Source of the DNA: Nitrosospira multiformis | GTDB lineage: Bacteria; Pseudomonadota; Gammaproteobacteria; Burkholderiales; Nitrosomonadaceae | Length of the DNA: 64,000 nt | Reading direction: 5' to 3' | Assembly (NCBI RefSeq): GCF_900111585.1 | Contig: NZ_FOHI01000002.1 | Coordinates: 62,001-126,000 of the forward strand | Shown: positions 56,057-64,000 of the stretch, one piece after another | How positions within the stretch are numbered: position 1 is the first letter of the stretch | Layout of the letters: each line of letters begins with the position of its first letter | Program-made: the position numbers and the translations under genes | Notes under the pieces: generated by a model | Told to the model about the DNA's origin: nothing | Databases searched by the model: none | The model's input: the letters and a program-made list of their open reading frames with translations, nothing else

Positions 56057-56286
56057 AAAAACATCGTGCAATACCGATCGTAACCTGAAGTTCAAGCTGC
56101 AGCTTTTGCCGGATTTGCCGCAAGTGCCAGCGCGGTGACGCTAGCCTGGAATGCAGGATTAAATGAGTCATCCCCTAAGACTCTAGCCCGTGCCAAAGTT
56201 TATGCAAATTTCAACCATCGCCCGGCAGGCTGCTGGCGCAGAGAAATCACATTAGCGGACTTCTGTCCATTTTCTTGAAGAACTTC

Positions 56287-57780
56287 ATGGACGAGCAACA
56301 AAATAAAACAGAAATTATTAATAAGATTCTGTCCGGCGCTCGTTGGTCTATTGTATTTCGACTGATTGCGCAGGTCATCAGTTGGGTGAGTACCATCGTC
56401 GTGGTTCGCTTTATCACGCCGGATGACTATGGGCTTAATACCATGCTCAGAGCTCCGCTGGAGCTATTATTGTTGCTCAGCACTCTCGGTCTCGACCTCG
56501 CGTTGATACGGACAAAAAATATTGAGCAGGACGACTTGCACAACATTTTTGGGTGGCTTCTGGTTATCAATGGCCTGCTTTTCCTTGCTTATTTCTTTGG
56601 AGGCAGCCTGATAGCCGCCTACTTCAACGAACCCGGCCTTGAGCAGTTGGCAAGAGTGCTGGCATTTATCTTTCTGCTAATACCTTTCAGGGTTATTCCC
56701 AACGCGATTCTGGACCGGCATCTTAATTTCAAATTCAAATCACTTGTAGAACTGATCACGAGCGTCTCCGCCGCTATTACGACGTTGGTATTGGCCATCA
56801 TGGGTGCGGGAGTTTGGGCACTGGTTGCAGGCACGTTGATAAGTAACATGCTTCAGATAATTTTGCTGATGATCCTGCAACCCTGGTTCATTATGCCTTC
56901 ACTTAATTTTTCAGCTGTTCGCCGAATGATGGCCTTTGGCGGAGTTCTGGTTTTGGGAGGCACGATTATCAAGGTTACCGAGAATCTTGCGTTTCTGGTC
57001 GTGGGTCCTATCCTGGGTGCTGAATTACTGGGTATATTTGTTGCCGCTTTTGAGCTTGCCTTACTCCCGCTCTCCAAGATAATGGCGGTAATTAATCCAA
57101 TTATCTTCCCCGCATTTTCCAAGTTCCAGGAGCATCGCGATGACGCAGCACATTATCTAGGAAAATCTCTCGGTATCATATCGCTCGGCATGTTGCCTGT
57201 CATGATCGGCACTGCCTGCATTGCCCCGGAGTTTGTGCCCCTGGTACTGGGCGCGAAGTGGTCCGCTGCCGTTACACCTCTTATATTGTTGTCGATCAGC
57301 ATGCCGTTCAGGATGACAACATCTTTCCTTAGACCTGTCATAAACAGCATGGGACGTGCAGATTTGACAGTAAAATCTGCGATCACGGGGCTAGCAGTTC
57401 TGTTGCCCCTGGCATTAATTGGTGCTAATTATGGGGCAATTGGCTTGGCGCTGGCCGTATTAGCGAGCGAGCTGATAGTTGCTTTTTATACTATCAGTAT
57501 ATGTAAGGTTGTTTTCAATATTTCTTTTATGAAGATTGGACAGTGTTTAGGTCCGGCAACTGTTTCTTCAGTTGTTATGGCGGGATGTGTACTTGGTGCC
57601 AAATACATATCTGGTCAACAGGATGGCATAGAAGGATTAATTATTGAAATTGGCGTTGGCGTGACCAGTTATTTTTTGACCTTACGAACCTTTTATCGGA
57701 AAAGGTTGGCGGATACAATAGAATTGTTTTTCCGAAGACACAAAAGCCAAGAGCCTTCAGCGTACTCCTCCACCCTCTGA
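56287..57780 (+). CDS. Wzx-like flippase (second copy in the window)
   Basis: A 497-residue membrane protein of the polysaccharide transport superfamily with about 14 hydrophobic segments: WSIVFRLIAQVISWVSTIVV near the start, RFITPDDYGLNTMLRAPLEL, and FGGVLVLGGTIIKVTENLAF in the middle. ATG 56287 is chosen over TTG 56275. It differs clearly from the flippase at 9353, suggesting a separate repeat unit. A 230-base gap before it may carry a promoter. Confidence 0.88.
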   Translation: MDEQQNKTEIINKILSGARWSIVFRLIAQVISWVSTIVVVRFITPDDYGLNTMLRAPLELLLLLSTLGLDLALIRTKNIEQDDLHNIFGWLLVINGLLFLAYFFGGSLIAAYFNEPGLEQLARVLAFIFLLIPFRVIPNAILDRHLNFKFKSLVELITSVSAAITTLVLAIMGAGVWALVAGTLISNMLQIILLMILQPWFIMPSLNFSAVRRMMAFGGVLVLGGTIIKVTENLAFLVVGPILGAELLGIFVAAFELALLPLSKIMAVINPIIFPAFSKFQEHRDDAAHYLGKSLGIISLGMLPVMIGTACIAPEFVPLVLGAKWSAAVTPLILLSISMPFRMTTSFLRPVINSMGRADLTVKSAITGLAVLLPLALIGANYGAIGLALAVLASELIVAFYTISICKVVFNISFMKIGQCLGPATVSSVVMAGCVLGAKYISGQQDGIEGLIIEIGVGVTSYFLTLRTFYRKRLADTIELFFRRHKSQEPSAYSSTL

Positions 57781-57894
57781 ACTGGAAGATCAATAATACA
57801 CCGTTTGACCTAATCTCAGTCTCAGCGCGCGATTACGATGAGCATCGACCAAGTACAGTGGTTTAATCAGGAAATACCGGATAGAGAGACTGAG

Positions 57895-58860
57895 ATGAAA
57901 CTCGGCATTATTGTCGTTTATCTGGTGAATGAAAATACTCGTTTGATTCTTCAAGAACATCTGCGACGAATAGAACGTCACACCAAAACAATTGATTACA
58001 CTATATACGGGACTATTATTCGGACACCGGAACCATTAATAGCTCAGTTACGTATGGGGTCTCATCCCCACATGAAGCTGTACGATTTCGCTTCTGATAC
58101 TGCAAGTCGTGCTGGTACTGTAGTGCATCCCGATGCACGAGAACACGGTTCCTATCTGGATAAACTCACCAAGGTTGCATTTGCGGATGGATGCAGCCAT
58201 ATTTGCACGATGGATATGGACTCGTTTCCTATCCGTGATGACTGGTTCCACGTCATGGCAGAACAGTCAGCAGCATCTTCGAGTGGTGTCGTGGCTGTGT
58301 TTAGAGCCGAAAATGGAGATACCGATCTGACGCACCCATGCGGATTATTGATGCCTGTAACGTTTTACGAGAAATTTTCTCCTGTTTTCATACCACCTGA
58401 TTCATTTTTCTCTAGTGATGACTTTATTGAATATCGTAAGGAAACGGGCCAGCGTCCAGATACTGGCGTCGGTATATCTGAAATCATTCATCGTCATGAT
58501 TTAAGCTGGACACGGCTGAAACGCACTAACATCAATAATGACGATCTCCTTTTTGCCGGTATATATGGCGATCTTATTTTTCACTTTGGATCGACATCGA
58601 GAAACATCAAATATAACGGCGCGGATTTAATGAATGATCCCATCATTCGAACAATAAACTGGATTGGCGAGAACATCATGTATTTCCGGTCAGGATCGCC
58701 CCTGGATCGATTGCGCGCTTGGCAGCGGGAGCGGATTGGCAATAGAAAAACACAGACGATAGCGAATATTTTTGAAGCTTATTTCTCTGATCCAGACCAT
58801 TATTTGAATTATTTGCGCGGCAATGCGGATTTCTCTCGCTCCATCAAACACCATAAATAA
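57895..58860 (+). CDS. Putative glycosyltransferase-like protein of unassigned family
   Basis: I recognise only the general fold. The 321-residue protein begins MKLGIIVVYLVNENTRLILQ and has a CTMDMDSFPIRDDWF segment resembling a DxD nucleotide site of a GT-A enzyme, then FRAENGDTDLTHPCGLLMPV. There are no membrane segments or signal peptide. It stands after a flippase and next to transferase genes, which fits a cytoplasmic glycosyltransferase. ATG 57895 has a GAGAGAC-type site; an ATG at 57838 would add 19 residues without clear support. Its stop is seven bases from the stop of the opposite gene at 58868. Confidence 0.72.
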   Translation: MKLGIIVVYLVNENTRLILQEHLRRIERHTKTIDYTIYGTIIRTPEPLIAQLRMGSHPHMKLYDFASDTASRAGTVVHPDAREHGSYLDKLTKVAFADGCSHICTMDMDSFPIRDDWFHVMAEQSAASSSGVVAVFRAENGDTDLTHPCGLLMPVTFYEKFSPVFIPPDSFFSSDDFIEYRKETGQRPDTGVGISEIIHRHDLSWTRLKRTNINNDDLLFAGIYGDLIFHFGSTSRNIKYNGADLMNDPIIRTINWIGENIMYFRSGSPLDRLRAWQRERIGNRKTQTIANIFEAYFSDPDHYLNYLRGNADFSRSIKHHK

Positions 58861-58867
58861 CGGCCTA

Positions 58868-60445
58868 TTAAGTGCTTCGGTCGAGCAAATAAACCTTGAG
58901 GTTAAAATCTTCGAGTTTAGGACACCCGTTGAAAGGCCGGTATCTGGAAATAAACCAGGCATAAGTTAGCGGATGCATTCGGCTATATCGAAATTCGGGA
59001 TTGCCATCCAGCGCATGGTCGGATAGGAGCACCAATTCCGGTAAAGCTGATTCGAGACGCTTAATTTCAGCAATTTCAAAGTCCCTGCCTCTTGGGAACA
59101 AAGCATAAATTTCCCATATTGGCATCCTGGTACGAAAAATCGCATGTATGCTCGGCATATTGGGTAAGGCCAAAAACTTTCCAGAAGGTCCCGTTAATTC
59201 TTGCAGCTCTCTGGTTATCAGCTGCAGTCTCTCCGACAAACCGCGACTTATCCAAAGTTGCTCGCCAGCAACATCGGTTTTTACATAATCCATTTTGATT
59301 AAATTGTGTGCCAGATACGCGTTCGAGCCGCTCATGGTAATCAACGATATCCCGAGCAAGCTAACGCCCAGCGCTAGCGGACGCAATCCCTTCATTAACC
59401 CGCCTGCAGCCATTAGACCGATCAAGGCTGGAAATATACCTAGCGAGAGATGCGTTAGGTCTGGACGGGAAAAAGCATAGTGAGCATAAGGAATAGCGGC
59501 AGCAATTGTCGCTACAAGGACTTTTCTCGCATCCTCATTCAAATCAAAACGTTTAAATGCCAGGGCGAGGATTCCCACCAGAGGAAAAGCCAATAAAAAT
59601 ATAAAGCCGATTCCAGTGAATATTGTCACTGTTGTCCAGAAAATTCCCAGCTCTCCCCATTTCACAGCCCAAGGCCAGGGAACAGGAAGGGGAAGGTTGG
59701 TTGCTCCATACTTAAACATCAAGACGATACTATTTATGAATGCAGCTGTGAAACCGTCAACGGCAAGCATCATGATTAGCGTCGGTGAAAAGCCGATCAA
59801 AACGCCCAGGACGAAATAACCACATAAGCCTGCCAAAGCTCGTCGGGAGGATGTCTGGACCAAAAGTGCCGATATCACAAAAATGGATGCGACCGCGCCA
59901 TACACGCCGTGATTACGCCCCATGATGGCTGCAATGCCAAGACAGATACCTGCAAAAAGCCATGCCGCAGGTTTGGCAGTTTTCAGCATGAGGACCAGCA
60001 TTGCGACAATAATAATGCTGGTGGCATGATCATAGACCTTGTAATACGGTATCGCCCAGATGGTAAGAATGAAGGCTGCCAGCAGTGCGAATAGCCATCG
60101 CACAGCGCCTTCTCGTTGCAGGGCCACCAGGCAGGTGAACACGCCCAATAGGATCCCGAAGGTTTGATAGGCGGCCGCACTCAGACGTGCTGCAAAGGGT
60201 CCATCGTCTCCCATGAAGCGCATGAAAGCGGCCGTCCAGTAATATCTACCGATGTCATAGGACATGAAATCACGCAGCGGTACTTCCCCCTGCAAGACGC
60301 GCTGCGCTCCATACCAATAATAACCTTCATCGGCCAAATCAAAGTCATATCGCCAGGTAAGCCAAAACCAAAAGCCTGAAATCCCGACCGCCATCACTGT
60401 CGCCACGAAAAAGTTTGTGCGATATGAGTTATGCGCCGATATCAT
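58868..60445 (-). CDS. Polytopic membrane glycosyltransferase, GT39/ArnT-like
   Basis: A 525-residue protein with about 11-12 hydrophobic segments. The first periplasmic loop reads DFDLADEGYYWYGAQRVLQG, with acidic residues as in PMT/GT39 enzymes, followed by FMSYDIGRYYWTAAFMRF. The C-terminal tail is soluble. It should take a polyprenyl-phosphate-linked sugar in the periplasm. It is transcribed from the minus strand toward the gene at 57895. A 260-base gap before its start is without a gene and is likely its promoter region. Confidence 0.8.
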   Translation of the reverse strand: MISAHNSYRTNFFVATVMAVGISGFWFWLTWRYDFDLADEGYYWYGAQRVLQGEVPLRDFMSYDIGRYYWTAAFMRFMGDDGPFAARLSAAAYQTFGILLGVFTCLVALQREGAVRWLFALLAAFILTIWAIPYYKVYDHATSIIIVAMLVLMLKTAKPAAWLFAGICLGIAAIMGRNHGVYGAVASIFVISALLVQTSSRRALAGLCGYFVLGVLIGFSPTLIMMLAVDGFTAAFINSIVLMFKYGATNLPLPVPWPWAVKWGELGIFWTTVTIFTGIGFIFLLAFPLVGILALAFKRFDLNEDARKVLVATIAAAIPYAHYAFSRPDLTHLSLGIFPALIGLMAAGGLMKGLRPLALGVSLLGISLITMSGSNAYLAHNLIKMDYVKTDVAGEQLWISRGLSERLQLITRELQELTGPSGKFLALPNMPSIHAIFRTRMPIWEIYALFPRGRDFEIAEIKRLESALPELVLLSDHALDGNPEFRYSRMHPLTYAWFISRYRPFNGCPKLEDFNLKVYLLDRST

Positions 60446-60705
60446 TGGCTCACCATGTTTTGGGGTTTAAAGAAGGGAGTTCCGCTAGTCCGATCAAGTC
60501 TGCTCAGGTTGAGGTTGCATCGGTTTTCATCTTCCAACAGGTGTGATTTATGCTGCTGATTGTTTCCTTCACGAGTAGCAACCCAGTCATCAGGGAATTG
60601 CATCGATGATTTGTAGCCAGGGCCGAGTATTGCCTGCTTGCGGACAGTTCAAGAATACATACCAGTGGGCCTACTTCACATACACAGCTGGTGTCGCTCC
60701 ACTTC

Positions 60706-61749
60706 TTAAACATTTCGGAATGTCTCCTGCGTGCTCTTTGATGCGGCGGCACGAAGAATATTCGCATGACATTGCGCGCTTCTCGACCAGGAAAAATCCT
60801 GGCTTCGCTGGAGGCCCACCGCCGCTCGTTCTGCCCTCACCCGCGGGTTTTGGCAGAAAATCCGCATGGCTTCCAGCAGCCCATCTTCGTCGCGGGGGTC
60901 AACAGTTATCGCCGCTTCTCCGGCTATTTCGGGACAAGCGGAAACATTGGAGGTGATGACCGGACAACCGCAGGCCATGGCCTCGAGAATGGGCAGGCCG
61001 AAACCTTCGTAAAGGGATGGAAAAATGAAAGCGAGAGCGTGACGGTAAAGGCGAACCAGTTCCTCGGTTGTAAGAAAGCCACTGAGTACCCGGATGCCCT
61101 CGATTTTTTCATAATTTCGCGCACTCTCTTCGGGGAGCTTGAGTACAAGCTGAGCGCGGCAATGGCGGCGGAGCTGTCGAAACGCCCGTACAATCGCACG
61201 CACGTTTTTGCGCGGCTCGTCGTTGGAGATATGGAAGAAGTAGGGTTCAGATTCTGTATCGGAGCCAGGTGTAAAGGCGTTGCTATCGACCCCATGATGG
61301 CATACATGGATTCTGTCAGCGGGAACGCCGGTAAAGCGAATCGCCTCATCTTTCACAAACGCGGAAACAGCGATAATACTCCCCACTGCGGTCCGGACTT
61401 CCCGCCATCGCTCGCGCTTGTGTTTGGCATACTGTCCCGACATGATCAGACCTTTCAGAGTCCGAAAATACTCCCATCCGTTAAGTGAGACGGGAGCGAA
61501 ACCATGCACCGTCACCACCAAGGGTGGGAGAGGATGTTCCAGGAGAAAATCAGGAGGAGGATTGCCTCCCCCGGAACGGATATCCCAAAGCACGTCCGCT
61601 GATTTCGGCAAATCTTTCCTGTCCTTGAAAGGAATGGTCGCTATATCTTGCTTCGGCAAATGTCTCCATACATTCTCGGCATAAACCTTGAAGCTCTGGG
61701 GAATCTCCGGACCCTGATAGATGCCGACCCGCAGTGCGCTATCTTTCAT
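60706..61749 (-). CDS. Glycosyltransferase family 4
   Basis: A 347-residue GT-B transferase. It has VVTVHGFAPVSLNGWEYF near residue 90, SIIAVSAFVKDEAIRFTGVP, HVCHHGVDSNAFTPG, FFHISNDEPRKNVRAIVRAF, and FPSLYEGFGLPILEAMACGC with the EX7E motif, followed by SACPEIAGEAA. It resembles mannosyl- or rhamnosyl-type GT4 enzymes, but the donor is unknown. It may share a transcript with the membrane transferase at 58868, although 260 bases separate them. Confidence 0.9.
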   Translation of the reverse strand: MKDSALRVGIYQGPEIPQSFKVYAENVWRHLPKQDIATIPFKDRKDLPKSADVLWDIRSGGGNPPPDFLLEHPLPPLVVTVHGFAPVSLNGWEYFRTLKGLIMSGQYAKHKRERWREVRTAVGSIIAVSAFVKDEAIRFTGVPADRIHVCHHGVDSNAFTPGSDTESEPYFFHISNDEPRKNVRAIVRAFRQLRRHCRAQLVLKLPEESARNYEKIEGIRVLSGFLTTEELVRLYRHALAFIFPSLYEGFGLPILEAMACGCPVITSNVSACPEIAGEAAITVDPRDEDGLLEAMRIFCQNPRVRAERAAVGLQRSQDFSWSRSAQCHANILRAAASKSTQETFRNV

Positions 61750-62203
61750 AAACTCTGCCAGGATATTTCATAGTTAAGTGGACGTGACCAACTCATGTCA
61801 CGGATGGCAACTGCTTCATAAGCATATATATGCAAGTCTCCGTTGCCTTCCGCAAAAATTACACAGGTTGCCTCAGAGCGATATTACCTCATCAGCAGAA
61901 ACGGCAAGTCCATTTTTGTCGGAGGGCTTGAGCATCCATTACCGGAAAATCGGTATATTTGTCCCGCTCATTTCAAGATCGGTCAGTGGAGTTTCGTGCA
62001 ATAGTCAATACCGCAGCCAAACCTCGTTCCCGTAATTTTCCCGATACTGGAGATACGATATACAAAAAGGAAGGAGGTCTCCGCGGACATCTAATTTATA
62101 ATGATTATTGCGTCTGAGTTGACTGCCAAAATCCGATTTTAGCGTTTAAAGATCGGGTGTCGAGGTTAAACCTCCCGGATATACTATTTTTTAAAATCTT
62201 CCC
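61750..62203. other. Divergent intergenic region of 454 bases
   Basis: It separates two glycosyltransferase genes reading outward and should contain both promoters. A TATAAT lies at 62097-62102, 102 bases before the plus-strand start, without a recognisable -35 box. No RNA gene or repeat was recognised. Confidence 0.4.
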
Positions 62204-63145
62204 ATGGCAGCGTCCAAGCCAACTGTTTCCATCATTATTCCGACCTATAATTGCGAAGCTTATATCGCGGAAACCCTTGACAGCGTTCTCAGCCAGACAT
62301 TCACGGATCTGGAATTAATTGTGGTTGACGATGGCTCTACTGATCGTACACGGGAAATCGTCACTTCGTATGGGGCTCCTGTCCGGCTCCTGTCGCAGTC
62401 CAATTCCGGGGTATGCGCGGCGCGCAACTACGGAATCCGGGAGGCAGCGGGAAGCTATATCTGCCTCATGGATCATGATGACTACTGGTTTCCCGAGAAG
62501 CTGGCGCTACAGCTGGAGCAAATGTTTTCACATCCGGAGGTAGGTCTCGTCTACAGTACGTTTGTCTGGTGGCATCCCGACCGGGAGGGCGTATTTCCCG
62601 ATCCGGAGAGCTTCAATATAGAAAAAATGCCTGGGGGGATAGACGAGGAATTTTCGGGATGGATATATCATCTGCTTTTACTCGATTGCTGGATTCTGAC
62701 CAGTGCTGCATTGATACGCGCAGAGGTATTCGACAAATGCGGCACTTACGATGAGTCTCTTCCCTATAGCGAAGACTGGGACCTCTGGCTGCGCATTGCC
62801 CGGGAATATCCGGTTATCAAGCTGAATAAAGGACTCACTCTATATCGCCAGCATCCTAAACAAGGAAATCGCCTCACCAGAGAGATCGACTATCGGACCG
62901 TGCTGCTGCGAGATGCCGCTGCGAGATGGGGGTTATGCAGCCGCGATGGTCGATGCATTTCAAGACAGCAGTTCATGCAAAACATCGCCCGCTACCAGAT
63001 GGAATTTGGACTGAAACATCTTGCATCCAACAACTTGAGACCCGCCATGGACTCCTTATGGAAGGCTTGGCTGAGCCATCCCGCCAATCTGAAAATCCTT
63101 GCCTATGTCCCTGCGGGCCTCTTGGGATGGCGGCCGAAGTGGTGA
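62204..63145 (+). CDS. Glycosyltransferase family 2
   Basis: A 313-residue GT-A transferase: VSIIIPTYNCEAYIAETLDS, LIVVDDGSTDRTREIV, AARNYGIREAAGSYICLMDH with the DHDD metal motif, then DESLPYSEDWDLWLRIAREY. The last is the typical acceptor-side ED motif. There are no strong membrane segments apart from a hydrophobic C-terminal stretch. The stop is three bases from the stop of the opposite sulfotransferase gene. Confidence 0.92.
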   Translation: MAASKPTVSIIIPTYNCEAYIAETLDSVLSQTFTDLELIVVDDGSTDRTREIVTSYGAPVRLLSQSNSGVCAARNYGIREAAGSYICLMDHDDYWFPEKLALQLEQMFSHPEVGLVYSTFVWWHPDREGVFPDPESFNIEKMPGGIDEEFSGWIYHLLLLDCWILTSAALIRAEVFDKCGTYDESLPYSEDWDLWLRIAREYPVIKLNKGLTLYRQHPKQGNRLTREIDYRTVLLRDAAARWGLCSRDGRCISRQQFMQNIARYQMEFGLKHLASNNLRPAMDSLWKAWLSHPANLKILAYVPAGLLGWRPKW

Positions 63146-63148
63146 GGG

Positions 63149-64000
63149 TCAGTACTTGCGTAATACTTTTTCGATCAGCCAGAAAGGTTTGACCAGTAAC
63201 CAGCTCAATGAGCGGTAAATGCGAAAAAATTTGATCCGGTAGTCGGCATGCTCCTGGTTGAGATAACGGATCTGCTCAATCAACTCCGGATTCCATTTTT
63301 TCTGATAGGAGGCAAAATCCGCCGCGACTCTGTCAATCCGCTCATCCAGATTCTCACTATGGAAGCCTCCGCTTTCAGCAGCTTTTTCACTGAGGGCGCT
63401 GTACAGTTCATAAGCCATCCCTTCAAGTCCCTGGTATCGTGTTGCTCCGGTATCTGTTTTATCGGCTTTATGATGACGGAGGTCAGGAGAAACAAACCTT
63501 CCGATTTTCTCGTTTGCCTGGTTTACCGAAATAGGGAAGACAATGTCAGCCTCCCGTTCTATTGTTTGCAGTACCCGGACCGGATCAGTCACCACCTGGT
63601 CGAAGTCGATGAAAATCCGGGATTGTCCCCTTGAATAGGATTCAGCGGATAGCGTATGACTCAACCACAAGACCAGGGCCTTTTCCCGTGAAAACCGATC
63701 GCGTTTTTGCAAGGATGCGATCACTTCGAAAGGGTTCCGGTTCATGGAAATAAAAATTGGCCTGATCTGCCGCGCTTCGAGTATGGGCATCCACAATGGC
63801 AGCAATCGGCACATTCGAGGATCCTTCAACGCCCACACAGGGGCTTCCGAAAAATCCCGTTTCACGAGGCTTTGGAGGCGGGCCGCATACGGCTGAACCG
63901 CCTCGTCTTTCCACCACTTGTCGTTCAAAGGCAACAAGTCATCCCATTGTGAATGCAGGTGCAGAAGCAGTTCGTCATGCGTATCGACGATATCCTCGTG
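63149..64000 (-). CDS. Sulfotransferase family protein, 5' end beyond the window
   Basis: A PAPS-dependent sulfotransferase-like protein, 283 residues visible. The frame stays open to base 64000 (DIVDTHDELLLHLHS precedes the first TTG candidates), so the N-terminus with the 5'-phosphosulfate loop lies outside. Visible parts: WALKDPRMCRLLPLWMPILE, then ISMNRNPFEVIASLQKRDRF, which resembles the 3'-phosphate-binding loop, and RIFIDFDQVVTDP. It may sulfate the polymer or a sugar chain. Its stop is three bases from the GT2 stop on the other strand. Confidence 0.85.
   Translation of the reverse strand, partial: HEDIVDTHDELLLHLHSQWDDLLPLNDKWWKDEAVQPYAARLQSLVKRDFSEAPVWALKDPRMCRLLPLWMPILEARQIRPIFISMNRNPFEVIASLQKRDRFSREKALVLWLSHTLSAESYSRGQSRIFIDFDQVVTDPVRVLQTIEREADIVFPISVNQANEKIGRFVSPDLRHHKADKTDTGATRYQGLEGMAYELYSALSEKAAESGGFHSENLDERIDRVAADFASYQKKWNPELIEQIRYLNQEHADYRIKFFRIYRSLSWLLVKPFWLIEKVLRKY

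Noticed and set aside
1-64000. CRISPR array, insertion sequence, rRNA operon or phage genes
   Set aside because: No regularly spaced repeats, transposase motifs, rRNA or phage-like genes were seen anywhere in the window.

Overview
The window is one large extracellular-polysaccharide and glycan locus from a Gram-negative bacterium, most likely a betaproteobacterium of the Nitrosomonadales, with a Nitrosospira-like ammonia oxidiser as my best guess. The guess rests on the gene order EpsB-EpsL-EpsD-EpsE-EpsF-EpsG followed by exosortase B (XrtB/EpsH) and EpsI. From memory this order is typical of Methylobacillus and Nitrosospira relatives, and it was not tested by any search. The window opens inside one gene and closes inside another, so the locus extends on both sides.

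Region by region. 1-7143: the initiating undecaprenyl-phosphate sugar transferase (5' end missing), outer-membrane barrel EpsL, lipoprotein isomerase EpsD, export protein EpsE, chain-length protein EpsF and its ATPase partner EpsG. 7321-15854: a VanZ-like gene on the minus strand head to head with xrtB, then epsI, a Wzx-like flippase, a Wzy-like polymerase, a GT2 and a heparinase II/III-type protein. 15855-24134: an AT-rich stretch with a methyltransferase and probable gene debris, a GT4, a DUF354 protein, a Gfo/Idh/MocA oxidoreductase, an unassigned barrel-like protein, a PEP-CTERM polysaccharide lyase and wecB. 24432-29154: galE, manC, a small PEP-CTERM protein, a terminator hairpin, tRNA-Val(GAC) and an RsuA/RluF-type pseudouridine synthase. 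29267-36720: rfbB-rfbD-rfbA-rfbC for dTDP-L-rhamnose, a fatty-acid desaturase, and a TviB/TviC pair for a UDP-amino-uronic acid. 36765-39593 (minus): a TPR protein and a tightly coupled acyl carrier protein-hydrolase 2-hydrolase 1 operon of the kind described for exosortase A loci. 39996-41474: a second large PEP-CTERM protein. 42020-52216: lipid-linked sugar transferases, a methyltransferase, a VOC protein, an FkbH-like HAD protein, a second acyl carrier protein, a NeuD/PglD-like acyltransferase, a WbqC protein, an ArnE-like small transporter and a WecE/RffA aminotransferase. 52346-64000: several glycosyltransferases, a CapK-like adenylate-forming enzyme, a second flippase, another membrane glycosyltransferase and a sulfotransferase cut by the window end.

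How it fits together. Sugar nucleotides come from galE, manC, rfbABCD, wecB, tviB/tviC and rffA. Glycosyltransferases assemble repeat units on undecaprenyl phosphate, two Wzx-like flippases and a Wzy-like protein move and polymerise them, and the Eps envelope proteins export the polymer. XrtB/EpsI should process the three PEP-CTERM proteins. One of these is itself a polysaccharide lyase, so the locus probably sorts a polymer-editing enzyme to the surface with the polymer.

The most unusual part is 42-52 kb. It combines an Arn-like set (aminotransferase, lipid-carrier transferase, small flippase, membrane transferase) with an FkbH-acyl carrier protein-acyltransferase set, which suggests a 4-amino-4,6-dideoxysugar bearing an unusual acyl group. 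A second striking feature is a decayed duplicate of the PEP-CTERM signal inside the lyase gene.
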